DNA of 55,648 nt from CAYNLG01 sp964397995 (GCA_964397995.1 CAYNLG010000018.1:1-55648); one strand, 5' to 3'; shown: positions 42,065 through 50,863, numbered from the stretch's first letter. Made by a program: numbers and translations. Notes: generated by a model not told the origin, from the letters alone.

Positions 42065-42787
42065 TTACGGCCCTCCGATGGTCGTTCCCACGGCCTCGCC
42101 CGCCACGACGCGGGCCACGTTGCCCGCCACCTTCAGGTTATAGACCACGATCGGGATGCCCGACTTCTTGCACAGGTCGATCGCCGACAGGTCCATGATC
42201 TTCAGGTCCTGCTGCACCACCTCGTCGTACCGGATCCGGTCGAACCGCTTCGCCTCCGGGTGCGTCTTCGGGTCCGCCGTGTACACCCCGTCCACCTTCG
42301 TCGCCTTCAGCAGCGCGTCCACCTGCAGCTCGTTGGCGCGCAGGGCCGCGCACGTGTCGGTCGTAAAGAAGGGGTTCCCCGTGCCGCCCGCCAGGATGAC
42401 GATGCGGCCTTTCTCGAGGTGGCGGACGGCGCGGCGGCGGATGAAGGGCTCGCACACGTCGTGCATCTCGATGGCCGAGAGCACCCGCGTGTCCACCTTC
42501 GCCTCTTCCAGCGCCGCCTGCAGCGCCAGGGCGTTGATCACGGTGGCCACCATGCCCATGTAATCGGCGGTGGCGCGCGGCACGCCGGCCCGCTCCGAGA
42601 AGGTGCCGCCCCGAAGGAAGTTCCCCCCGCCCACCACCACGGCCACCTGGCACCCGCGGTCGACCACCGCCCGGACCTCGCCCGCGATGGTCCGCACTTC
42701 CTCGGGGTCGATCCCGAACTGGCCGGGCTTACAGAACCCTTCGCCGCTGATCTTCAGGAGGACGCGCTGGTAGGCGCAGTCGGCCAT
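42065..42787 (-). CDS. pyrH: Uridylate kinase
   Basis: 240 residues. L-L-K-I-S-G-E-G-F binds ATP, V-V-V-G-G-G-N-F and G-G-T-G-N-P-F-F-T-T-D bind UMP. It phosphorylates UMP to UDP as a hexamer. Seven bases separate it from tsf. Confidence 0.97.
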   Translation of the reverse strand: MADCAYQRVLLKISGEGFCKPGQFGIDPEEVRTIAGEVRAVVDRGCQVAVVVGGGNFLRGGTFSERAGVPRATADYMGMVATVINALALQAALEEAKVDTRVLSAIEMHDVCEPFIRRRAVRHLEKGRIVILAGGTGNPFFTTDTCAALRANELQVDALLKATKVDGVYTADPKTHPEAKRFDRIRYDEVVQQDLKIMDLSAIDLCKKSGIPIVVYNLKVAGNVARVVAGEAVGTTIGGP

Positions 42788-42794
42788 CCCGGCC

Positions 42795-43400
42795 TCACTC
42801 CTCGGCGGTCTCGCCCACCACGAACCGGGCGAACCGCTGGATCACAATGTTCTCACCCGTCTTCGTAATCGTGTCGTTCAGGAGCTCCTGCACCGTCCGG
42901 TCCGGGTCCTTCACGAACGGCTGCTCCAACAGGACGTTCTCGGCGTACCACTTGCCCAGCTTGCCCTCGACGATCTTCTCGATCACGTTCGCCGGCTTCC
43001 CGCTCTCCGCCGCCGCCTCCGACGCGATCCGCTTCTCCCGCTCCACCTCCGCCTCGGGCATCTCCTCGCGCCGCACCGCCAGCGGCGCCGCCGCGCAGAT
43101 ATGCAGGCACACGTCCTGAAGAAACTGCTGGAACACCTCGTTCTTCGCGACGAAGTCCGTCTCGCAGTTCACCTCCACCAGTACGCCCACCTTGCCGTTG
43201 TGGTGGACGTAGGCGTGGATGCGGCCCTCGGCGGTGCTCCGCGCGGCCTTTTTCTCGGCGGTCGCCAGCCCCTTCTTCCGCAGAATCTCGATGGCGGTCT
43301 CCACGTCCCCGCCCGATTCCTGCAGCGCCTTCTTGCAGTCCATCATGCCCTGGCCGGTCTTCTGCCGGAGCTTCATCACCTCGGCGGCACTGATCGCCAT
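42795..43400 (-). CDS. tsf: Elongation factor Ts (short form)
   Basis: 201 residues from ATG 43400, with AAGGAG eight bases upstream; the frame is open 12 codons further, but A-I-S-A-A-E-V-M-K-L-R starts the N-terminal UBA-like domain. K-T-G-Q-G-M-M-D-C-K-K-A-L and N-C-E-T-D-F-V-A-K-N are the signatures. It has one core subdomain instead of two, like other short EF-Ts proteins. It is the guanine nucleotide exchange factor of EF-Tu. Confidence 0.96.
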   Translation of the reverse strand: MAISAAEVMKLRQKTGQGMMDCKKALQESGGDVETAIEILRKKGLATAEKKAARSTAEGRIHAYVHHNGKVGVLVEVNCETDFVAKNEVFQQFLQDVCLHICAAAPLAVRREEMPEAEVEREKRIASEAAAESGKPANVIEKIVEGKLGKWYAENVLLEQPFVKDPDRTVQELLNDTITKTGENIVIQRFARFVVGETAEE

Positions 43401-43436
43401 CGCATCCACTCCTTGCGGGGTTCGAGTCTCGGTCAA

Positions 43437-43464
43437 ACGGCCCGGCCATCGCCGACCGGGCCGT
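43437..43464 (-). terminator. Hairpin between rpsB and tsf
   Basis: ACGGCCCGG (43437-43445) and CCGGGCCGT (43456-43464) form a perfect 9-base stem with a 10-base loop. In the minus-strand transcript it is followed by only TTTG, so it would be a partial terminator or attenuator that lowers tsf relative to rpsB. Confidence 0.5.
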
Positions 43465-43507
43465 CTGGTGGCACATCCGTTTTCTGGGCCGCCCCTCGGC
43501 GACCGCG

Positions 43508-44518
43508 TCAGCCGCCCGACGCCTCCGGAGGCGCCCCGCCTTCCTGCGTCTCCGGGCTTGGCGCGGGGCCGGCGCCCGTGGCGGGCTCCGTCTTCGGCTC
43601 GGCCCCCTCGGTCACGTCGGCCGGTGCGGGGCTCGCCTCGCCCTCGCCGCCCTCCGGGGCCTTCTGGGTGTCGGGGTGTGGTTTCGGGAGGGGCATCTGC
43701 GGCCCGCTGGGAGGCCGGCGCGGCGGGCGCTGGCCGCGGCCACCGTCGCCGTCGCCGCCGCCTCGCTGGGCCTGCGGACGGCTCGGGCCGCGCGTCAGCG
43801 CCTGGCCCTCGCCTTCCTTGGCCGCCCGCGCCGCCCGGTTGGCCTTGCCCTCGACCACCGCGTCGGCCAGCGCGTGCAGCACCAGCTCCACGGCCCGCAT
43901 CGCGTCGTCGTTGCCGGGAATGACCACCGTCAACTCGTCCGGGTCGGCCTCCGTGTCCGCCAGGGCCACCACGGGGATATCCAGCTTCCGGGCCTCGCGG
44001 ACGGCGTTCTTCTCGCGGACCGGGTCGACGATGACCAGCGCCCCGGGAATCCGCTCCATCGTCCGGATGCCCTCGAGGTTCCGCTTGATCTTGCGGTGCT
44101 CGCGCTGGAGGCTCGCGACCATCTTCTTCGAGAAGCGGTTGATCTCGCCGCTGATCTGCATCTGTTCCAGCTCATCCAGACGCGCCAGGCGCGAGCGGAT
44201 GGTCCGGAAGTTCGTCAGTGTCCCCCCGAGCCACCGGTGGGCGACGTACGGCATGCCGCACCGCTTCGCCTCGTCCTCAATGGCCCCGCGGGCCTGCCGC
44301 TTCGTGCCGACAAAGACGACGTCCTTGCCCTCGGCCACCAGCCGCGTCAGGAACTTCTGCGCCCGGACGATGCCGCGCACCGTTTCCTTGACGTCGATGA
44401 TGTGGATAAAGTTCCGTTTGCCGAAGATGAACGGGGCCATCTTCGGGTTCCACCGGCTGGCCGGGTGGCCAAAATGGATGCCGGCGTCGATCAGGTCTTG
44501 TAGCTGCACCGTCGCCAA
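43508..44518 (-). CDS. rpsB: Ribosomal protein S2 with long C-terminal extension
   Basis: 336 residues. The S2 core occupies about 1-240: G-I-H-F-G-H near 12, W-N-P-K-M-A-P-F-I-F, and I-P-V-V-A-L-A-D-T-E-A-D-P. The last ~95 residues are a low-complexity Gly/Pro/Glu/Arg tail with no S2 counterpart. The start codon is TTG at 44518, supported by AGGAGA six bases upstream and the expected N-terminus. First gene of rpsB-tsf-pyrH-frr, with its own strong promoter. Confidence 0.97.
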   Translation of the reverse strand: MATVQLQDLIDAGIHFGHPASRWNPKMAPFIFGKRNFIHIIDVKETVRGIVRAQKFLTRLVAEGKDVVFVGTKRQARGAIEDEAKRCGMPYVAHRWLGGTLTNFRTIRSRLARLDELEQMQISGEINRFSKKMVASLQREHRKIKRNLEGIRTMERIPGALVIVDPVREKNAVREARKLDIPVVALADTEADPDELTVVIPGNDDAMRAVELVLHALADAVVEGKANRAARAAKEGEGQALTRGPSRPQAQRGGGDGDGGRGQRPPRRPPSGPQMPLPKPHPDTQKAPEGGEGEASPAPADVTEGAEPKTEPATGAGPAPSPETQEGGAPPEASGG

Positions 44519-44578
44519 ACGCGGTCTCCTCGTCGCCTGCGCACAGACAGAGCGCCCCTTGCCGATTCAAAGAGACGA

Positions 44579-44607
44579 ACTGTACCCCTGCGCCGGGGAC
44601 GTGTCAA
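44579..44607 (-). promoter_or_regulatory. Predicted promoter of rpsB-tsf-pyrH-frr
   Basis: On the minus strand TTGACA (44607-44602), 17-base spacer, TACAGT (44584-44579), with a leader of about 55 bases. Confidence 0.75.
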
Positions 44608-44642
44608 GGACGTTTTCGACGTTTCGGGCCCCCGCCCCCCGG

Positions 44643-44938
44643 CTACCGCCCCGCCCGTTCCCCGTTCAGCCGCACCAGCGCCGCCAGGATCGCCCGGTCT
44701 GTCTCGGCCCGCACGCCGGCCAGGGGAGGATCCGGCGCGCGCGGCTACCCGGCCCCCGTCTCGGCCCACACGCACGGCCGCCCAGTCCGGATCCCAGCCC
44801 CCGGCCGGGTCCGTGGTCGCCTACGCCGCCAGCACCGCCCTGGCGCCTCGTGCGCATGGGCGAGCCACGTCGGCCGCTCATTGTAAAGGGCCGTCAGCGT
44901 CCGGCGCTTCAGGCGCGGGTCCCGCGCCGCCTGGGCCT
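44643..44938 (-). pseudogene. Decayed C-terminus of an N6-adenine DNA methyltransferase
   Basis: Reading the minus strand through frame changes gives R-R-T-L-T-A-L-Y-N-E-R-P-T-W-L-A-H-A-H-E, then A-R-A-V-L-A-A, a TAG (44823-44821), A-T-T-D-P-A-G-G-W-D-P-D-W-A, then V-W-A-E-T-G-A-G, a TAG (44747-44745), and T-D-R-A-I-L-A-A-L-V-R-L-N-G-E-R-A-G-R to a stop at 44643. These blocks, in this order, match the C-terminal end of large restriction-modification or BREX-type DNA methylases (LTNLYNxRPTWL; LLRLNxERA). Two frameshifts and two stops show it is dead. The catalytic part is absent. Confidence 0.7.
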
Positions 44939-47900
44939 GGATGAGCGAGGCCCGCACCCGCGGCCGCGCCGCACCGCGGCAAGCGCCGCCCCAATCGCCG
45001 CCAGGCCGAGGCCCCCCGGCTCCGGCGCCGCCGCCCCCGCCGGCACCGCGTCAAACCACCGGCTCGCCAGCACGAAGTAGTCCGCCGTATCGACCACCCC
45101 GTCGCCCGTGAAGTCCCCCTCCGCCCACGTGCACCCGGCGTCGAACCAGTGCGCCGCCAGCGCGAAGTAATCCCCCGTGTCCACGACCCGCGACAGGTCC
45201 GCGTCCCCCGGCAGCGCGACCACCACGTCCACGCCGTCCGGCGCGTACACGATGGCGAGCGCCCGGTCCGGCGCGGCCAGGACGCCATCCACGGCGTCGA
45301 ACGTCCCGCTCCGCGCGTCGCAGGTCAGGATGCGGATCGCCGTGCCGTAGTCGGGCGCGGCCGCGCCGTCTTCGAGCGACAGCCGAAGCGTCCCGCCGAG
45401 CGCCGCCGTGAGCCCCGCCTCGCACGTCATCCCGGAGTCCCACCCGTCGCCGTCGAAGACCAGCTCGAGCAGCCCGTCGCCCATCGTGAAACCGTGCGTC
45501 ACCTGGATGGGCATCGGGCCAAGGCGGCGTCCGTAGTCGCGCACCACCAGCCGCTTCCCGCCCGACAGGTCCAGCCCTTCGATCGTCCCGTCCGGCCGGA
45601 TCAGGTTCTCGGTGACGATGCCGTCGCCATACGGCAGCGCGCCCCGGAACGCGCCGCGCATGTCCGCCCCCGAAAGGTCCATCCCGGGCGCCTCGACCCA
45701 ATCCCAGAGGCAGTCCCAGAGGAGGCATCCCCGGCAATCGGCGTCCGCCCACAGGCCCTCCTCCACCCACACGTACGTCATATTCGCGCGGCGAAGGTCG
45801 GCGCCCGTCATGTCCAGAAAGGCCATCCGCGCGTCAAAGAGCGTCGCGTCGCGGAAATCGGACCCGGCGAGGTTACCCATGTCCAGATACGCCTGCGTCA
45901 GGTCCTGGCCGGAGAAGTCGCCCCCCTCCAGCGACGCGTTATGCAGGTAAAGCCCCGAGAGGTCCCTCCCCTGGTAACTGGCCGTCGAGTAGAGTTGCTC
46001 CGGCGACGGGCAGCCGTCGTGGAACTGTGCGTCCCGGATCGTCGCGCCCGCGAAGTCCGCGCCCGCCACCTCGCACCCCCGCAACAGCGCCCCGCTCAGG
46101 TCCTGCCCCGAGAAATCCCACCCCGCCAGGTCGTACGCGCGCAGCTCGAGGCCCGTCAGGTCTCCCGCCTGGTAACTGCCGGTGGTGTAGAGTTGGCCCT
46201 TCGTGAACCCGACGTCTGCCGGGTCGCCGAACAGGGCTCCCCGAATGTCGGCCCCCGTAAAGTCTGCCCCCGCGACCGACCCCCAGAAGCCCACTCCGCT
46301 GAGGTCGGCGCCGGCGAAGGTGGCTCCCGCCAGACCGTTCCAGGTCATCCCGGCGTCGGTCAGGTCGGCTCCGCTGAAGTCGGCCCCCGCCAGATCCGCA
46401 TAGCGAAACTCGGCCCCGACGCACGAGCTGCCCGCGAACCGCGCCCCGACGAGGTCCTGGTTCTGGAAGTCCCACCCGTCCATCGCGTTCTCGCTCAGGT
46501 CGATCGCCCCGAGGTCCTGGGCCTGGTAACTGGCGGTCGACTCAAACTGGGCCCGTGTGAACCCGTTGTTTGTGGTGTTGGCAAGCGAGGCATCTTTGAT
46601 CGTCGCGCCGGTCAGGACCGCGCCATTCAGCCGTGCGGCGCCGAGATCCGCGCCCGCCAGGTTCGCGCCCGTCAGGTCGGCCTCGTCCGCGTTCGCGTTC
46701 CGCAACACCGCCTCGTCCAGGTCGGCGCCCGCCATGGGGCACCGGTCGAGCAGGGCCGCCGTCATGTCCTGGCCGACCAGGTCCCACCCCGCCAGATCGT
46801 TCCACCGCAGGTCGATGCCGGCCAACGTCTTGGCGGCGTAGCTGGCCGTCGAGGCGATCTGGGCCTCCGTGACGCCCGTGTTGCCGAAGGAGGCCCCGAC
46901 GATGTCGGCGCCGGTGAAGTCCGTCCCCGTGACGTTCGCCTCAATGAAACTGGCGCCGTGCAGGTCCTGGCCCGCGAAGTCCCAGCCCGAGACGTCCAAA
47001 CGGTCCAGCGACACGCCGCCCAACGCGTTGGCCGCGTGACTCCATGTCGCGTACAGCTGCGCGGCCGTGAGGGTCGACCCCCCGAAGTCGCCCCCCGCGA
47101 CCACGGCGCCGGCAAGGTCTGTGCCGCTGAGCGTGCAGCCGTGCAGGCTTCCGCCCGAGAGGTCCTGACCGGCCAGGTCCCAGCCGGAGAGGTTGAGAGA
47201 CGCAAACGAGACGCCCGCCAGGTTGCCCTCCGCGTAGCTGGCCGTCGCATACAGCTGGGCCGCGCTCAGACCGGACCGCCCGAAGGTCGCCCCCGCGATG
47301 CGCGCCCCGGCAAAGTCGGTGCCCGCCAGCGTTGCATCTCGAAATGACGAGCCCGAAAGGTTCTGTCCCGCGAAGTCCCAACCCGACAGGCCAAACTTGG
47401 CGAGACCGACGCCCGACAGGTCGCCCGCCTGGTAGCTGGCGGTGCTGTAGAGCTGGTCCGCCGTCAGGTCTGAATCCACGAAGTCCGCGTACTGCACGTC
47501 GGCGTTCGTGAAATCGGCGCCCGCAAGCGCCGCGTCGCGGAAGTTGGCGCTGTAACACGTCGCGCCGCGCAGGTCGGCCCCGACCAGGCTTGCATGCCTG
47601 CAATCCGCTTCCGTCAGGTCGGCGCCGCGGAGGTCCGCGCCGTCGAAATTGCTGTGGTTCAGACTGGCTCCTTGAAGGCACGCGTTCTGAAACGTGGCAT
47701 AACTGAACGCACAGAAGATCGCCAAAGCGCCCGTCAGATCCGCGCCGCCCAGGTCTGTGCCGATGAGACTGCACTCCGAACTGAGATACGCGTCCGTCAG
47801 GTCCTGACCGCTGAGGTCCCAGCCGTCCAGGTCAACGCCCGACAGGCTGATGCCCGCCAGGTTCGCGCCCTGGTAGCTTTCGGTCGAGTAGAGCTGCGCG

Positions 47901-48712
47901 GCCGTGAAGTCGCCGGAGGCGGCACCGCTGACGATCGTGGCGCCCTCGATGCGCGCGCCACTGAAGTCCGTCCCGGCCAGGTTGCACCTGTAAAGATAGG
48001 CGCCGGCGAGGCGTTGCCCTGAGAAGTCCCAGCCGGAGAGGTCGTCGTTGCCGAACCGGATCCCTTCCAGGGTGCCGGCCTGGTAGCTGGCGGTTGACTG
48101 AAGCTGGGCCTCTGTCAGGCCGCTGCCCGAGAACATGACGCCGCGCACGTCGGCGCCCGTCAAGTCCGCCCCGGTCAGTGTGGCGCTGCTGAAGCTCGCG
48201 CCCGGGAGGCTCTGCCCGGAGAAGTCCCATCCGGAAAGATCATTGCCTCCGAGGTTGAGTCCCGCGAGGTCCTTCGCCTTGTAGCATGCGGTGGAGTATA
48301 ACTGGGCGGCTGTGAAGCCGCCGGCCGTCACGTTGTACAGGCACGCGTGGCGCAGGTCGGCATCCGTCAGCGTCGCGCCATGAAAGCTGCTTCCGTCGAA
48401 GAGCACCCCCTTGAGGTTGGCCCCCGTCATATCCGCATTGTCGAGCGTACAATACTTAACGGCTGTCTGCCTATGGCGCGCGCCCTCCATGTCGGCGCCG
48501 ATGAGATACGCCTTCGTGAGGTCGAGGTGGTTCAGAATCGCGTACGGCTCGGCGTTCACGCCGCCGCCGTCAGGACACAGCGTCCACGACGGCTCCTTCC
48601 CCAACTCAGGGTAGGGCTCAGAGTACCATTCCCACTGGTAAATATCCGCTGCCGATGGAACGGGAAACGCCAAGAGCCATGCGGCCGCCGCCCAGCCCAG
48701 CACCTGCCGCAT
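44909..48712 (-). CDS. Secreted giant pentapeptide-repeat protein with dockerin-like repeats and PEP-CTERM-like tail
   Basis: 1267 residues. ATG 48712 starts a signal peptide (M-R-Q-V-L-G-W-A-A-A-A-W-L-L-A-F, cleavage near S-A-A-D). Residues ~55-1000 are A-(D/N)-L-x-x pentapeptide repeats, a right-handed beta helix, interrupted by ten copies of a module with S-T-A-S-Y-Q-A, L-S-G-W-D-F-S-G-Q and A-Q-L-Y, about 66-67 residues apart where contiguous. A beta domain follows, then two dockerin-like calcium motifs near 1165-1215 (D-T-G-D-Y-F-A-L-A; D-T-A-D-Y-F-V-L-A). P-E-P-G-G-L-G-L-A-A-I-G and a basic R-R-G-R-G near 1230-1250 form an exosortase sorting tail, followed by ~15 extra residues. Likely surface-exposed; the role is unknown. 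Confidence 0.86.
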   Translation of the reverse strand: MRQVLGWAAAAWLLAFPVPSAADIYQWEWYSEPYPELGKEPSWTLCPDGGGVNAEPYAILNHLDLTKAYLIGADMEGARHRQTAVKYCTLDNADMTGANLKGVLFDGSSFHGATLTDADLRHACLYNVTAGGFTAAQLYSTACYKAKDLAGLNLGGNDLSGWDFSGQSLPGASFSSATLTGADLTGADVRGVMFSGSGLTEAQLQSTASYQAGTLEGIRFGNDDLSGWDFSGQRLAGAYLYRCNLAGTDFSGARIEGATIVSGAASGDFTAAQLYSTESYQGANLAGISLSGVDLDGWDLSGQDLTDAYLSSECSLIGTDLGGADLTGALAIFCAFSYATFQNACLQGASLNHSNFDGADLRGADLTEADCRHASLVGADLRGATCYSANFRDAALAGADFTNADVQYADFVDSDLTADQLYSTASYQAGDLSGVGLAKFGLSGWDFAGQNLSGSSFRDATLAGTDFAGARIAGATFGRSGLSAAQLYATASYAEGNLAGVSFASLNLSGWDLAGQDLSGGSLHGCTLSGTDLAGAVVAGGDFGGSTLTAAQLYATWSHAANALGGVSLDRLDVSGWDFAGQDLHGASFIEANVTGTDFTGADIVGASFGNTGVTEAQIASTASYAAKTLAGIDLRWNDLAGWDLVGQDMTAALLDRCPMAGADLDEAVLRNANADEADLTGANLAGADLGAARLNGAVLTGATIKDASLANTTNNGFTRAQFESTASYQAQDLGAIDLSENAMDGWDFQNQDLVGARFAGSSCVGAEFRYADLAGADFSGADLTDAGMTWNGLAGATFAGADLSGVGFWGSVAGADFTGADIRGALFGDPADVGFTKGQLYTTGSYQAGDLTGLELRAYDLAGWDFSGQDLSGALLRGCEVAGADFAGATIRDAQFHDGCPSPEQLYSTASYQGRDLSGLYLHNASLEGGDFSGQDLTQAYLDMGNLAGSDFRDATLFDARMAFLDMTGADLRRANMTYVWVEEGLWADADCRGCLLWDCLWDWVEAPGMDLSGADMRGAFRGALPYGDGIVTENLIRPDGTIEGLDLSGGKRLVVRDYGRRLGPMPIQVTHGFTMGDGLLELVFDGDGWDSGMTCEAGLTAALGGTLRLSLEDGAAAPDYGTAIRILTCDARSGTFDAVDGVLAAPDRALAIVYAPDGVDVVVALPGDADLSRVVDTGDYFALAAHWFDAGCTWAEGDFTGDGVVDTADYFVLASRWFDAVPAGAAAPEPGGLGLAAIGAALAAVRRGRGCGPRSSRPRRRGTRA

Positions 48713-48778
48713 CGCACCCCTCCGCCTCGTGGTCCTCGCCGGGGGTGCTCGCCATGGTGCGCCCCGGCGCATAGATAC

Positions 48779-48807
48779 ACTCTATCCCATAGCATGGCCA
48801 AAGGCAA
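48779..48807 (-). promoter_or_regulatory. Predicted promoter of the pentapeptide-repeat gene
   Basis: On the minus strand TTGCCT (48807-48802), 17-base spacer, TAGAGT (48784-48779), with GGAGGGG ahead of the ATG at 48712. Confidence 0.6.
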
Positions 48808-48977
48808 ATCAAACCGGGGGAGGCCACATGAAAACCGCGCGCCGGGCCAGCCATCTTGCCCATCTTGCCCATCTCCCCCAAGCCCCGCGACGACACCCGT
48901 AGTCGAAAATCTGCAGCGAATGGTTCGGCATGCGTCGGGCGCCACCGGCAACACGGGCTCCATCGGCGGCCGCGGAT

Positions 48978-48995
48978 CGCGCGCGGCCGCGCGCG
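48978..48995. repeat. 18-base perfect GC palindrome
   Basis: CGCGCGCGGCCGCGCGCG, perfectly self-complementary, lies just before the A-rich tract. It could fold or bind a dimeric protein; there is no further indication. Confidence 0.5.
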
Positions 48996-49010
48996 GGACC
49001 CCGGCGCGCA

Positions 49011-49130
49011 GGAAAAAAAAGACAAAAACCGGCAAAAAAAGGACAAAAGCGGGCAAAAAGAGGCCACAGAACGGCAAAACGGAGGCCAGAAAAAGCCATT
49101 CAGCGCCCGGAAAAAGCCAGAAAAGGCCAA
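49011..49130. repeat. A-rich imperfect tandem repeat
   Basis: Irregular units of the type GGCAAAAA-AGGACAAAA recur at about 17-25 bases. Base composition departs sharply from the surrounding high-GC sequence. No coding signature. Confidence 0.5.
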
Positions 49131-49286
49131 AAGAAGGCTGATTTCCGGCCGTTTGGGCGATATTATAAGATACAAACCGACACTATAGGATGCGCGTTCG
49201 GACCCCCCGCTCGCTTCCCTCGCGGGGGTCACCCGGCGCCTCGGCGTGCGGTCATCGATCGCGTCACTTCGTCAGGGCGTTACGTG

Positions 49287-50336
49287 TTATGCGTCACCAA
49301 GGAGCGCCCGAATCGCCGCTTCCGTCGGCCGCGCGATGAGGCCCTTTTCCGTGACGATCCCCGCCACCAGCGCCGCCGGCGTCACGTCGAACGCCGGGCT
49401 GTACACCTTCGCCCCCGGCGGGGCGGTGCGGCGGCCGAACCCGTCGGTCACCTCCTCGGCCGCCCGCTCCTCGATCGGAATCGCGTCGCCCGAGGGAAGA
49501 GAAAGGTCGAACGTGCTCGACGGGGCCGCGACGTAAAACGGGACCTTACAATGACTTGCGAGCACCGCCACCGTGAACGTGCCGATCTTGTTCGCAACGT
49601 CCCCATTGGCCGCGATGCGGTCGGCCCCCACCAGCACCAGGTCCACCTTGCCCTCGCGCATCACGACGCCGGCGGTGTTGTCGGCGATGAGCGTACAGTC
49701 GATGCCCGCCTGCTGGAGCTCCCACATCGTGAGCCGCGCGCCCTGGAGGAGCGGCCGCGTCTCGTCGGCATACACCCTGAAGTGCCGCCCGGCCTCGTGG
49801 GCCCTATATAAAGGGGCCAGGGCGGTGCCGTACTCGGCCGTCGCCAGGCTCCCCGCGTTGCAGTGCGTGAGCACCCCGCACCCCTCGGTGATAAGGTGTT
49901 GCCCGGCGTCGCCGATCGCGCGGCACATGGCGGCGTCTTCGTCACGAATCGCCTTTGCTTCGGCCAGTAGAGCCTCTTTGAGGGCCTTTCCGCCTTGGCT
50001 CGCGTGCTCGGCGGCCACCCGTTTCATCCGGTCCAGGGCCCAGAAGAGGTTGACGGCCGTCGGCCGGCTTGTCGCAAGATAGGAAGCGGTTTCTTCGACC
50101 GCGTCGAGCACCGCCTGCGCGTCGTCCGGGGCGTCCTGGATGCCGGTGACGACGCCCATGGCCGCGGCCACGCCGATGGCCGGGGCGCCGCGGACCCGGA
50201 GGCTGCGAATCGCCTCCCAGACCGCTTCCACGCCCTCCAGGGCGATGATTTCGAAGGTTTCAGGAAGGAGCGTCTGGTCGATGATCAGGCACCGGCCCTC
50301 CAGGCCGCCCTCCCACCGCACGGTCGGTTCAAGCAT
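49287..50336 (-). CDS. mtnA: S-methyl-5-thioribose-1-phosphate isomerase
   Basis: 349 residues. R-G-A-P-A-I-G-V-A-A-A-M-G near residue 50, T-H-C-N-A-G-S-L-A-T with the catalytic cysteine, and V-G-A-D-R-I-A-A-N-G-D with the catalytic aspartate identify the aldose-ketose isomerase of the methionine salvage pathway, within the eIF2B-alpha-like family. The start at 50336 lies within the purE end (8-base overlap), so it is co-transcribed with purE. Confidence 0.95.
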   Translation of the reverse strand: MLEPTVRWEGGLEGRCLIIDQTLLPETFEIIALEGVEAVWEAIRSLRVRGAPAIGVAAAMGVVTGIQDAPDDAQAVLDAVEETASYLATSRPTAVNLFWALDRMKRVAAEHASQGGKALKEALLAEAKAIRDEDAAMCRAIGDAGQHLITEGCGVLTHCNAGSLATAEYGTALAPLYRAHEAGRHFRVYADETRPLLQGARLTMWELQQAGIDCTLIADNTAGVVMREGKVDLVLVGADRIAANGDVANKIGTFTVAVLASHCKVPFYVAAPSSTFDLSLPSGDAIPIEERAAEEVTDGFGRRTAPPGAKVYSPAFDVTPAALVAGIVTEKGLIARPTEAAIRALLGDA

Positions 50337-50835
50337 GGGCGTCCCGCACTTTCCGGTCCGCGTCGGCCACCCTGGCCGCCTGGTCCCGCTTGTACCGGAC
50401 GACCCGCTCGCGCAGGTCGGCGTCGCCGGCGGCCAGGACCTGGGCGGCCAGGACGGCCGCGTTGACGGCCCCGGCCTTGCCGATGGCGACGGTCGCGACC
50501 GGCACGCCGCGCGGCATCTGAACGGTCGATAGGAGGCTGTCCAGGCCCCCTAAAGAACTGGTCTTGATGGGAACACCGATGACGACGAGCGGGGTCATGC
50601 TGGCCATCACCCCGGCCAGGTGGGCCGCGCCCCCGGCGGCCGCGATGATGACCTCCAGGCCGCGCGCCTCGGCCGTCGTGGCGTACTCGTGGGCCACGTC
50701 CGGGGTCCGGTGGGCCGAGATGACCCGGACCTCGTAGGGCAACTCGAAGCCCCGGAGGATCTCCAGGCAGGCTTCCATGGTCTCCAGGTCGGAATCGCTG
50801 CCCATGACGACGCCGACGCGCGGGGAATCGGCCAT
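50329..50835 (-). CDS. purE: N5-carboxyaminoimidazole ribonucleotide mutase
   Basis: 168 residues. V-V-M-G-S-D-S-D-L is the family start, followed by S-A-H-R-T-P-D and G-G-A-A-H-L-A-G, the substrate and catalytic histidine loops. It converts N5-CAIR to CAIR in purine synthesis; purK is not in the window. ATG 50835 has GGAGG upstream. Confidence 0.96.
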   Translation of the reverse strand: MADSPRVGVVMGSDSDLETMEACLEILRGFELPYEVRVISAHRTPDVAHEYATTAEARGLEVIIAAAGGAAHLAGVMASMTPLVVIGVPIKTSSLGGLDSLLSTVQMPRGVPVATVAIGKAGAVNAAVLAAQVLAAGDADLRERVVRYKRDQAARVADADRKVRDAHA

Positions 50836-50863
50836 AGCGGGTCCTCCAGCGGGGTTCGCGGGG

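Larger units (their letters stand above)
48713..49286. other. 574-base intergenic region
   Basis: Upstream of the pentapeptide gene. It contains that gene's promoter, the short repeat CATCTTGCC twice near 48850, an 18-base palindrome (48978-48995), an A-rich low-complexity tract (49011-49130) and an AT-rich spot near 49160-49190. Reading frames here are Lys-rich only because of the A-tracts; I see no gene. Confidence 0.55.

Noticed and set aside
48856..49188. Lys-rich open frame in the intergenic region, considered as a histone-like protein
   Set aside because: The lysines come from the A-rich repeat in all three frames, there is no ribosome site and the rest of the translation has no pattern.
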